A stretch of 6,313 nucleotides of DNA from Eggerthellales bacterium UBA948 (GTDB taxonomy: Bacteria; Actinomycetota; Coriobacteriia; Coriobacteriales; UBA8131), in NCBI GenBank assembly GCA_002293265.1, contig DBCW01000039.1, positions 462 to 6,774 on the forward strand, written 5' to 3'. Positions 1 to 6,198 of this stretch are shown here, one piece after another; the stretch's first letter is position 1; each line of letters starts with the position of its first letter. Position numbers and translations under genes: made by a program. The notes beneath the pieces were generated by a model. It saw nothing but the letters and a program-made list of their open reading frames with translations. It did no database searches and was not told the DNA's origin.

Positions 1-381
1 GAGAAGTTTGATGAACTCTTAGCCGTGGACGATTTGCTCGAATGGGCAAACGTCCACGGTAATCGTTATGGGACTATTCGATCGAACGTAGTTAATCGTT
101 TGAGGCAAGGAACAAACGTGATACTCGAGATAGATCCCCAAGGTGCCTTTCAGGTAAAAGAAAAGATGCCTGAAGCGATATTAGTTTTTATTGCGCCACC
201 TTCATTGGAAGTTCTGGAAGAGCGATTGAGAGGACGCGGCACAGAGGATGAGACCTCTATGAAGCGCAGGCTGGTCAATGCAGTAGGGGAGATGGAGTAC
301 GCAAGCAGCTATGACAAAGTTATTGTAAACGACGATCTTGACACAGCTGCCGAGGAATTGTTTGAACTGATCTCGAAATGA
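1..381 (+). CDS. gmk: Guanylate kinase, C-terminal 126 residues (5' end cut by window edge)
   Basis: Guanylate kinase phosphorylates GMP (or dGMP) to GDP with ATP in the cytoplasm, an essential step in purine nucleotide supply. The open frame runs from base 1; the GTG at 25 is an internal Val codon, not the start, because family sequence continues upstream of it (EKFDELLAVDDLLEWA). Visible family motifs are the GMP-binding segment LLEWANVHGNRYGT (visible residues about 11-24), the core strand and loop LEIDPQGAFQV, FIAPPS, the arginine-rich lid around ERLRGRG, and the C-terminal YDKVIVNDDL. The P-loop and roughly 70-80 N-terminal residues lie outside the window, judging by the usual length of about 190-210. 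It ends with TGA, 9 nt before rpoZ, as in the gmk-rpoZ pair common in bacteria. The truncation is only the window edge; nothing looks broken. Confidence 0.96.
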   Translation, partial: EKFDELLAVDDLLEWANVHGNRYGTIRSNVVNRLRQGTNVILEIDPQGAFQVKEKMPEAILVFIAPPSLEVLEERLRGRGTEDETSMKRRLVNAVGEMEYASSYDKVIVNDDLDTAAEELFELISK

Positions 382-383
382 GG
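380..383 (+). promoter_or_regulatory. Ribosome binding site of rpoZ (GAGG, overlapping gmk stop)
   Basis: GAGG lies 7 nt before the ATG at 391 and overlaps the TGA stop of gmk, so ribosomes finishing gmk sit on the rpoZ start region. This spacing favours ATG 391 over the in-frame ATG at 400, which would be 16 nt away. Confidence 0.6.
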
Positions 384-390
384 AACGTGC

Positions 391-654
391 ATGTCACTTA
401 TGCAACCGCCAATAGATGATCTGTTGGAAAAATCAAATAACGATAAATACCTGCTATGCGCAATCGCTTCAGAGCGCGCTCGCGACATCAACGATATGAT
501 GCGTGGTCAGCGCGACCGCGCAATCGCTTTGCAATCTGCTACTCAAATTGCTCAACTTGCCGGACGGAAACCTCTTTCACTTGCTATGGAGGAAATAAAC
601 CGCAACGAAGTAGGCTTTGACGATCAGCAGTTTACAAACGATGAGTCTAAATAA
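391..654 (+). CDS. rpoZ: DNA-directed RNA polymerase omega subunit
   Basis: Omega is the small RNA polymerase subunit that binds the beta' C-terminal region and helps core assembly. The 87-residue protein shows the family layout: an N-terminal helix IDDLLEKSNNDKYLL (8-22), the conserved AIASERARDIN helix (24-34), and the strand and helix KPLSLAMEEI (60-69) before an acidic tail. The stretch between the last two blocks (about residues 35-59, starting MMRGQ) is longer than the equivalent in E. coli omega and rich in Arg and Gln; I recall similar extensions in Coriobacteriia. ATG 391 is chosen for its Shine-Dalgarno spacing. The gene follows gmk by 9 nt and its 3' end overlaps the start of thiI, so the three genes are probably co-transcribed. 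The identity rests on weak but position-consistent motifs plus the gmk neighbour. Confidence 0.9.
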   Translation: MSLMQPPIDDLLEKSNNDKYLLCAIASERARDINDMMRGQRDRAIALQSATQIAQLAGRKPLSLAMEEINRNEVGFDDQQFTNDESK

Positions 655-1822
655 CAACCTTAATTTTATTTGCTTGGTTCACTATCACGAGGTGGGCTTA
701 AAAGGTCGCAATCGCTCTTCTTTTGAGCGTCAACTAAAGCAAAACATTGAACACAAACTGGCAGCGTTTTCTAATGTTTTTGTTAAGCGAATATCCGGTC
801 GACTTTTAGTTGAAGTGAACTCATGGGAAGATACTGCAGAAGTTGCCGATAGAATATCTCGTCTTCCCGGTGTGGTGCGCGTATCTTGCGGAGTAAAACT
901 CAAGCAAGATATAAACGCTATTCAAAATGCTTCGTTGTGGATACTTGAGCAATGCGAGCCATACGAGAGCTTTAAAGTTGATGCCAGACGCGCAAACACA
1001 TCATTTGAGATAGATAGCATGACTATAAATCAAATAGTTGGCGCTTGGCTGTGTGAGAAGCTTCCAAATAAAAAAGTGAAAATGAAAGATCCTGACGCGC
1101 GCCTTCATGTTGAGATGGTCGAGGGCTCGGCATTTGTCTACGCCAAGACCGTTAAAGGCGTTGGCGGACTTCCTGTTGGTACTGCCGGAAGTGTTGTTTC
1201 CTTGTTGTCTGCCGGGCTTGACTCTCCGGTGGCTACATGGCGTTTGATCAAGCGAGGCGCATACGTCACCGCTCTACACTTCTCAGGGCGTCCAGAAGCC
1301 GCTGATACCTCTGAACATCTGGTAAATGACATAGTAATCGTTTTGAATCTTTGCGGAGGCGTAAATAGGCTCTGTGTTGTTCCTTTTGGAGAGTTTCAAC
1401 GGCGAATTGCCGCGATTGTTCCTTCAGAGCTACGAGTGATATTTTATCGACGGCTGATGATCGCTGTTGCTAACCGAGTGGCTATTAGGTTTAATGCGAG
1501 AGCTCTGGTGACCGGTGAATCGCTTGGTCAAGTTGCTTCGCAGACTTTAGACAACATATTTGTAGTTGATTCTGTGGCTGAGTATCCTATTCTCAGGCCA
1601 CTTATCGGCACCGATAAGTTGGAGATAATTGCCGAAGCAGAGCGCTTGGGTACCTATGAAATATCTTCACAAAGCCACGAAGACTGCTGTACGTTATTCA
1701 TGCCCAGAAACCCCGAAACACATGCAAGACCAAATGCAGTAGAGGCAATCTGGCAAGATCTTCCAATAGACGTTTGGCTTGACGAGATCGATACACTAAT
1801 TGAGGTTACTGAGTTTGAGTGA
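641..1822 (+). CDS. thiI: tRNA 4-thiouridine synthase ThiI, short form without rhodanese domain
   Basis: ThiI adenylates uridine 8 of tRNA and transfers persulfide sulfur to it, giving 4-thiouridine, the near-UV sensor of bacterial tRNA; in some species it also serves thiamine thiazole synthesis. The 393 residues show an N-terminal ferredoxin-like segment starting LVHYHEVGLKGRNR, a THUMP region (about 75-170, with RISRLPGVVRVS and later KMKDPDARLHVEM), and a PP-loop ATPase domain with VGTAGSVVSLLSAGLDSPVA (SAGLDS at 190-195). The usual SGGxDS has Ala in place of the first Gly. HEDCCTLFMPRNPETHA (C349, C350) matches the conserved EDCC segment of the family. The chain stops about where Bacillus ThiI does (about 400 residues), so the C-terminal rhodanese domain of E. 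coli ThiI is absent and a cysteine desulfurase encoded elsewhere probably supplies sulfur directly. ATG 641 overlaps rpoZ by 14 nt and has no clear Shine-Dalgarno site. A TTG at 617 would add 8 unconserved residues with poor spacing. Confidence 0.94.
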   Translation: MSLNNNLNFICLVHYHEVGLKGRNRSSFERQLKQNIEHKLAAFSNVFVKRISGRLLVEVNSWEDTAEVADRISRLPGVVRVSCGVKLKQDINAIQNASLWILEQCEPYESFKVDARRANTSFEIDSMTINQIVGAWLCEKLPNKKVKMKDPDARLHVEMVEGSAFVYAKTVKGVGGLPVGTAGSVVSLLSAGLDSPVATWRLIKRGAYVTALHFSGRPEAADTSEHLVNDIVIVLNLCGGVNRLCVVPFGEFQRRIAAIVPSELRVIFYRRLMIAVANRVAIRFNARALVTGESLGQVASQTLDNIFVVDSVAEYPILRPLIGTDKLEIIAEAERLGTYEISSQSHEDCCTLFMPRNPETHARPNAVEAIWQDLPIDVWLDEIDTLIEVTEFE

Positions 1823-1883
1823 CAAGATTTCTATGCGTGTTCAGTAATTATTCAGAGCTCGTTTTGTAAAAATTCCAATATAC

Positions 1884-1899
1884 GTTGTTAGCATACAAC
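1884..1899. repeat. Short inverted repeat GTTGT-N6-ACAAC upstream of comEA
   Basis: GTTGT at 1884-1888 is the exact reverse complement of ACAAC at 1895-1899, separated by TAGCAT. The dyad lies 28 nt before the comEA ATG, where an operator would sit, but five-base arms can arise by chance in AT-rich DNA. A role in regulation is inference only. Confidence 0.25.
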
Positions 1900-1916
1900 T
1901 CTTAAAACTACTATTT

Positions 1917-1922
1917 AAGGAG
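1917..1922 (+). promoter_or_regulatory. Ribosome binding site of comEA (AAGGAG)
   Basis: AAGGAG is a near-perfect Shine-Dalgarno sequence 5 nt before ATG 1928. It decides the start: the TTG at 1925 directly before this ATG would be only 2 nt from the site. Confidence 0.85.
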
Positions 1923-1927
1923 TTTTG

Positions 1928-2683
1928 ATGAAGGGTTGTTTTAACTACACAGATGAAGCTACAAGCTGGCAAGGCGATAAGAGTAAAAACCCCAAGTCTA
2001 TAAGGATGATAGTGATTATCGGCTTTGTAGCCCTCATTGCATTGTTAATCTTTTTTGTGTGGCCCAAGTTGAGCAGTGATAACTTTTCTGTAGAGACCGC
2101 ACAGGCAACAACAAATGTAGAAGTTGAAAATAACGTGGATGCAAAAGCAGCTATCCCACAAACAAATGTAACAAATCACGCAATAACAAACGATGAGACT
2201 GCTGATCTGAAAATTGTTGTTTATATAACCGGTGCTATAAAAACCTGCGGTGTCTTTGAGCTGGCATCAAATGCTCGGATAAACGATTTGATCATAGCGG
2301 CCGGCGGACTTGGTGAAAACGCAGCCATCAACTATATAAACTTGGCTTCAAATCTACAAGACGGAACTCATGTTCATATTCCTACTTTAGATGAAGTCGC
2401 TTCAGGAGAGGCAAATCGTATTGCCCAGTCCGGTGCAAGTGGACAAAAAGAATCAGGAGTCAACACATCATCAGAATTTGTGCAAAACCAGGCAAAAGTA
2501 AATATAAACACTTCTGGGGTAGAAGAACTCAAAACGCTAACAGGAATTGGAGAGGCTACAGCTAAAAAGATTATTGAGTATCGTGAGAAACATGGAGATT
2601 TTAAGAGCACCGAAGAGCTTAAAGATGTTTCCGGCATAGGAGATAAGAAATTCGAAAGCCTTGCTGACATGATCTGTGTATGA
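1928..2683 (+). CDS. comEA: Competence protein ComEA, membrane-anchored DNA receptor
   Basis: ComEA binds incoming double-stranded DNA outside the cell membrane and hands it to the ComEC channel during natural transformation. The 251 residues contain a short cytoplasmic N-terminus, one transmembrane helix (about 27-45, MIVIIGFVALIALLIFFVW), a polar Asn/Thr-rich linker (about 48-93), a SLBB-type domain (about 94-157, with VVYITGAIKTCGVFEL and IIAAGGLGENA), a second linker, and a C-terminal pair of helix-hairpin-helix motifs (191-249). The latter show VNINTSGVEELKTLTGIG and the second hairpin's VSGIGDKKFESL; the two GIG loops at 206-208 and 236-238 are the expected DNA-backbone contacts. This linker-SLBB-HhH plan is typical of Gram-positive ComEA. 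Three cysteines (4, 107, 250) are present, the last two on the outer side. The stop overlaps the comEC start (ATGA), so the two are translationally coupled. Confidence 0.95.
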   Translation: MKGCFNYTDEATSWQGDKSKNPKSIRMIVIIGFVALIALLIFFVWPKLSSDNFSVETAQATTNVEVENNVDAKAAIPQTNVTNHAITNDETADLKIVVYITGAIKTCGVFELASNARINDLIIAAGGLGENAAINYINLASNLQDGTHVHIPTLDEVASGEANRIAQSGASGQKESGVNTSSEFVQNQAKVNINTSGVEELKTLTGIGEATAKKIIEYREKHGDFKSTEELKDVSGIGDKKFESLADMICV

Positions 2684-5076
2684 AAAACGAGACTATCAAT
2701 GAGACTAACGAGGTAATTCGTCCGGCCTTACCCATACTATTGTTACCTATCGCAGCACTTTGGGCAGGATTATTTTTTGCTCAAACAGCAGTTTGGAATA
2801 GTGCGGAGCCACTTTTAATGTGCCTATTTATTCCATTGTCAATAGCAATAATAATTGGTGGACGATGCAATAAGAGATATCCTCAAGTAACGCAAGCAAT
2901 CGTGATGTCATTATTAGCGTTGATAGCAGGTGTTGTTTTAGGGTTATTACATTGGTCTACCATGAGCGATGCTAAAGAGCATGTAAAACAGCTTGTAGAA
3001 CAAAATAGTAATAAGGCTTTTGCGTTTATCGTCGAAGAAGATCCGTCAAAAGGAGCGATATCGGCAGTTTCGTTGGCAACAATAAGCCTTGACAACAATA
3101 TGCGTGCAAGGGTCAGGATACTTTGGGGGCAAGACCAAGAGCCACTTAGCCTTGGCGCAAAGTTTACTGCAAAAGTCAGATTTAAGCCACTTACATCACA
3201 TCAAGAGTTTCTGCATCAAAAAGGGGTTATAGGTTCTGTAACCCTTGAAAGTATTCAACCATATCGAGGGGTAAATACGCTACAGGATGCCATCTACACC
3301 TTTCGCAATAAGAATATATCCTTGTTGTCACGTTTTGATACAGACGGCTCTGCTTTACTAAAAGGTGTTTTGCTGGGGGAGACATCTCAACTGGATAATT
3401 CCGAAGCTGGTCGCGCTTATAAAACAAGTGGATTATCACATTTAGTTGCAGTGTCCGGTGGTCATTTGGTCATCATAGCGGCGTTGTTGATGTACCTGCT
3501 TAGAAAACTCGCTTTAAAAAGATGGCTTGAGATCACTATTATAACTCTGTTCTTAGTTGCTTTTGTTGTATTGACCGGGCTTCAGCCTTCAGCAATTCGC
3601 GCTACAGTTATGGTGTTCATATCCAGTATTGGTCCTTTGCTCGGACGCAGAACACATATACCATCAGCGCTGTCTGCTGCCGCAATAGTAATGCTTGCTT
3701 TGCAGCCGCCAACTGCATTTTCCATCGGTTTTTGGCTTTCTGTTTTTGCAGTTTTTGGTTTAACAATCTTTTGTCCATTGATTTTTGGTTATCTGGCTCT
3801 TGCTTTACCAAAAAAGTTAACAGACCACAAAAAACTCGCAAACTTGTTCAAAAGTGGATTTATTAATCCACTGGCTATGACTATAACGGCTCAGCTGGCA
3901 ACAGTTTCTATTACAGCACCGATATTTGCAACGCTTTCGCTTATCAGTCCCCTGGCGAATGTCTTAGTAACTCCTTTCATAACTGTGCTTGTGGCGGTAG
4001 GTGTTGTACTTTTATGTATAATGCCGCTTTTAGGCACGCTTGCAGACCCATTAATATTTGCACTTTGTACGGTAGCTGATGTTTCTGTGTATATTGCCGG
4101 GTGGTGTGCTTCACTGCCATATGCTTGCTTGCCAATGGCCTTAGAATTGGCTCCGAGTATTCTAGTTATGCTGATAATTGCTACAGTTTTTTACGTTGCT
4201 TGGCCAAAGCCATCGCGAATTAAGCTTAAAGTGATATCAATGATCACTTGTATGGCTGTTATTTTCATGATTTCCACAGTGTATTTTCCGATGCGACCTC
4301 AAGTTATCATGTTAAATGTAGGGCAAGGAGATTCGATCTTGATAAGGGAGAACTCAACAAATGTTTTAGTAGATACCGGCAAAAGTGATTCAGCTCTTTT
4401 AGAGGCGTTAGCAAGGCAACGTGTATTAAAGATCGATGCCATCATTGTTACACATCTGGATGAAGATCATTGTGGAGCTCTTGGAGCTTTAATTGGAACG
4501 ATACCAATAGGCAATGTGTATTTTGCTGAGGGACTAAATGACAGCAGAGGCGATGAGGAAGTGTTTAACGTAGCAGAGCAATTAATTGGCAAGGCGACCG
4601 GACAACTTTCTTGTGGTGACAGCATAAAGATTGGCAAGCACATCTCGCTTAAAATGCTTTGGCCGCAAAAAGCAATATCAGAAGGCGGAAACAACGAAAG
4701 TATCTGTCTTGAATTACTATACGATCATGAAAAAGACGGTGTTTCTGATACAAGCATGTTACTCACAGGAGATTTAGAGCATCGCGAGTTAGAAGTGATT
4801 CAAAAAACAATGCCTGATGCAAAATATGACATACTAAAAGTTGGTCATCATGGGTCAAGGAATTCCTTGTCAGACTTTTTAGTGAGAGAGATGGAGTGTA
4901 AGATCGCATTAATCGGTGTGGGAGAAAATAATTCTTATGGCCATCCAGCCGCAGATACATTGGATGTCTTGGATGATCTGAATGTAAGGATATTTAGAAC
5001 CGATCAAAACGGAAACATTACTCTGCATTTTCAAAAAAATGATCTTCAGGTTTACTGTGATAACATAACAGATTAA
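2680..5076 (+). CDS. comEC: ComEC/Rec2 DNA internalization channel with metallo-beta-lactamase domain
   Basis: ComEC is the integral membrane channel that passes single-stranded transforming DNA into the cytoplasm. The 798 residues begin with hydrophobic segments (about 15-38, 45-60, 72-91) and a soluble domain (about 100-210). The Competence domain follows, with LLGETSQLD, TSGLSHLVAVSGGHL (249-263), LTGLQPSAIRA (298-308) and a chain of further membrane helices to about residue 530. The C-terminal metallo-beta-lactamase domain (about 540-790) has LNVGQGDS (545-552), VDTG (564-567), THLDEDH (591-597, the HxDxDH form usual in ComEC), TGD (696-698), KVGHHGS (720-726), YGHP (753-756) and TDQNG (774-778), so its metal-site ligands look intact; a nuclease role for this domain has been proposed. 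The common SGLH motif reads SGGH here. There is no Shine-Dalgarno site before the ATG, so translation probably depends on coupling to comEA. The gene appears intact. Confidence 0.96.
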   Translation: MKNETINETNEVIRPALPILLLPIAALWAGLFFAQTAVWNSAEPLLMCLFIPLSIAIIIGGRCNKRYPQVTQAIVMSLLALIAGVVLGLLHWSTMSDAKEHVKQLVEQNSNKAFAFIVEEDPSKGAISAVSLATISLDNNMRARVRILWGQDQEPLSLGAKFTAKVRFKPLTSHQEFLHQKGVIGSVTLESIQPYRGVNTLQDAIYTFRNKNISLLSRFDTDGSALLKGVLLGETSQLDNSEAGRAYKTSGLSHLVAVSGGHLVIIAALLMYLLRKLALKRWLEITIITLFLVAFVVLTGLQPSAIRATVMVFISSIGPLLGRRTHIPSALSAAAIVMLALQPPTAFSIGFWLSVFAVFGLTIFCPLIFGYLALALPKKLTDHKKLANLFKSGFINPLAMTITAQLATVSITAPIFATLSLISPLANVLVTPFITVLVAVGVVLLCIMPLLGTLADPLIFALCTVADVSVYIAGWCASLPYACLPMALELAPSILVMLIIATVFYVAWPKPSRIKLKVISMITCMAVIFMISTVYFPMRPQVIMLNVGQGDSILIRENSTNVLVDTGKSDSALLEALARQRVLKIDAIIVTHLDEDHCGALGALIGTIPIGNVYFAEGLNDSRGDEEVFNVAEQLIGKATGQLSCGDSIKIGKHISLKMLWPQKAISEGGNNESICLELLYDHEKDGVSDTSMLLTGDLEHRELEVIQKTMPDAKYDILKVGHHGSRNSLSDFLVREMECKIALIGVGENNSYGHPAADTLDVLDDLNVRIFRTDQNGNITLHFQKNDLQVYCDNITD

Positions 5077-5099
5077 CTTATTTGTATGTAAAAGTTTGT

Positions 5100-5103
5100 G
5101 AGG
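5100..5103 (+). promoter_or_regulatory. Ribosome binding site of holA (GAGG)
   Basis: GAGG lies 5 nt before ATG 5109. It supports this start over the in-frame TTG at 5082, which is 5 nt after the comEC stop, has no good Shine-Dalgarno site, and would add nine residues unlike the family. Confidence 0.6.
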
Positions 5104-5108
5104 CAAAA

Positions 5109-6092
5109 ATGACCGAAAGACCATTGCTGGGGATTTATCTTTTCAATGGAGATGACAGTTTAAAACAAGAAATGCTTGTCGATAGACTTAAAAAACGTAT
5201 CGAAGCAATAGATGAGAGTATGATGAATATTCAAGTAATCTTTGAAAAAGATATTCAAAGTACTGCTCATCTGGTTGATGTTTTAAACACTATACCTTTT
5301 GGCTCACCGCTTCGCCTTGTGATTCTCAAAGAAGTTGATTCATGGAAAAAGCCTTTGCTGGAAACTCTAACAGACTACGCAAGCTCGCCATCGCAGATGA
5401 CAGTTTTGGCAATGACTGCGAAAAAACTGGCTCGAAACACTCGCCTATATAAAGGATTAGAGAAGTACAACCCTCAATCGATCATAGATTGCAGCCAAAA
5501 AAAGCGTTTTGAACTGCCACAGTTGATACGCGGGATTGCACAAGGTGAGGGAGTGGATATCGGCTCGGCCGCTGCCAATGCTCTTATCGATAGAGTAGGC
5601 ACGTCTACCGTAGCATTAAGCACAGAGACTAAAAAACTGGCAGCGATCAAAAAGAGCTCAAACGAGAAAACGATCTCAGAAGATGATGTTAACTTTCACG
5701 TAGTAAGAATTGTAGAGCCAAAGTCTTGGGATCTTACAAATGCTTTAGCAATGCGTGATCTTTCTCTTTGCTTGAAGCTATCAAGCAGAATGACCGGATT
5801 TACGGAAGTTGGCTTATTTGCAATATGTGTGACCAGGATCCGGGAAATTCTCACCGCACAAACTCTGAAAAGTAGACGCATGCCAATCGCGCAGGGTATG
5901 GGCAAGCAGGATTGGCAGATACGAGAAATCGTGAAAGGTGCAGAGCTCTACAAAAAAGAAGAGCTGTTAAAGCTTTTGGAGGTTGCACCGGCAGTAGAAA
6001 AGCAGATGAAATCCGGTAGTGATCCCAAGCAACTATTAGAAAAGTGGATCATTGAAGCTTGCAGCGGCAAAGTTTGTAGTACCGGGGCATGA
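5109..6092 (+). CDS. holA: DNA polymerase III delta subunit (clamp loader)
   Basis: The delta subunit opens the beta sliding clamp and works in the cytoplasmic clamp-loader complex with tau/gamma and delta'. The 327 residues, slightly under the usual 330-350, show the family's N-terminal strand IYLFNGDDSLKQEMLVDRL (9-27), the clamp-contacting region with TIPFGSPLRLVILKEVDSW (about 61-79), and a middle helical domain with IDRVGTSTVALSTETKKLA. The C-terminal collar domain ends in the characteristic YKKEELLKLLEVAPAVEKQM, KSGSDPKQLLEKWI pattern. The AAA+-like fold lacks a Walker A motif, as expected for delta. It follows comEC by 32 nt on the same strand and probably shares its transcript. comEC-holA linkage is conserved in Actinobacteria and Bacillus, so the neighbour is not specific evidence for a competence role. 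The protein was recognised by motif pattern rather than strict residue conservation, since the family diverges quickly. Confidence 0.93.
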   Translation: MTERPLLGIYLFNGDDSLKQEMLVDRLKKRIEAIDESMMNIQVIFEKDIQSTAHLVDVLNTIPFGSPLRLVILKEVDSWKKPLLETLTDYASSPSQMTVLAMTAKKLARNTRLYKGLEKYNPQSIIDCSQKKRFELPQLIRGIAQGEGVDIGSAAANALIDRVGTSTVALSTETKKLAAIKKSSNEKTISEDDVNFHVVRIVEPKSWDLTNALAMRDLSLCLKLSSRMTGFTEVGLFAICVTRIREILTAQTLKSRRMPIAQGMGKQDWQIREIVKGAELYKKEELLKLLEVAPAVEKQMKSGSDPKQLLEKWIIEACSGKVCSTGA

Positions 6093-6097
6093 AACAA

Positions 6098-6120
6098 CTG
6101 CCGCCTTTATAGGGCGGCAG
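6098..6120. terminator. GC-rich hairpin between convergent holA and rpsT, likely bidirectional terminator
   Basis: CTGCCGCC (6098-6105) pairs perfectly with GGCGGCAG (6113-6120) around a 7-nt AT-rich loop, starting 6 nt after the holA stop. Read on the minus strand the stem is followed by TTGTTT, a usable U-rich tail; read on the plus strand it is followed by GTTAAG, a poor tail. It therefore looks better as the end of the rpsT transcript, while also able to stop or protect the holA transcript. Confidence 0.75.
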
Positions 6121-6133
6121 GTTAAGACACGCT

Positions 6134-6193
6134 AAAAAATCTACAATTCCTTAGGTAGCCAGACTTTTCGGACACCGCGTGGTGTTTCCTAAG
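6134..6193 (-). terminator. Nested inverted repeat with T-run downstream of rpsT, possible first terminator
   Basis: On the minus strand, 5 nt after the rpsT stop, CTTAGG (6193-6188) can pair with CCTAAG (6155-6150). The loop encloses an inner hairpin ACACC-ACGC-GGTGT (6185-6172). A run of six T (plus-strand A at 6134-6139) follows 10 nt after the outer stem. The arms are short and the T-run is set apart from the stem, so this is a weaker terminator candidate than the hairpin at 6098-6120; it could instead be a processing or stabilising structure of the rpsT mRNA. Confidence 0.35.
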
Positions 6194-6198
6194 CAGAA

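Larger units (their letters stand above)
1823..1927. other. Intergenic region between thiI and comEA
   Basis: This 105-nt AT-rich gap separates the gmk-rpoZ-thiI unit from the competence genes and is the natural place for a promoter. I see no convincing sigma-70 pair: TTGTAA (1864-1869), TATACG (1879-1884), TTGTTA (1885-1890) and TACTAT (1909-1914) are partial matches, and none combine at good spacing far enough from the start codon. No GC-rich hairpin with a T-run follows thiI, so read-through into comEA is possible. The region also holds a short dyad (1884-1899) and the comEA ribosome binding site. Confidence 0.5.

Noticed and set aside
25..27. GTG at 25 as the start of gmk
   Set aside because: The frame is open to base 1 and the upstream residues fit guanylate kinase, so the gene is cut by the window edge.
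309..491. Minus-strand 60-codon open frame across gmk and rpoZ
   Set aside because: It lies antisense to two well-supported genes, and its translation shows no domain-like pattern.
617..640. TTG at 617 as the thiI start
   Set aside because: It would add eight unconserved residues and a 38-nt overlap with rpoZ, and the only purine-rich stretch is 2 nt away. ATG 641 is preferred.
1864..1914. Possible sigma-70 promoter elements before comEA (TTGTAA, TTGTTA, TACTAT)
   Set aside because: Each matches the consensus only partly, and the best pair would start transcription almost on the ribosome binding site.
2110..2170. AACAAATGTA occurs twice (2110-2119 and 2161-2170) in comEA
   Set aside because: Both copies encode Thr-Asn-Val in the low-complexity Asn/Thr linker in the same frame. 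This is compositional repetition rather than a DNA uptake sequence or mobile repeat.
2374..2670. Minus-strand 98-codon open frame inside comEA
   Set aside because: It is fully antisense to the SLBB-HhH coding region. Its Ser/Pro/Phe-rich translation is typical of shadow frames.
3617..3841. Minus-strand open frame with Gln/Lys-rich translation inside comEC
   Set aside because: It is antisense to hydrophobic membrane-helix codons, which produce Gln/Lys-rich shadow proteins; no independent start signal is visible.
5082..5108. TTG at 5082 as the holA start
   Set aside because: ATG 5109 has GAGG at proper spacing, and family similarity begins just after it.
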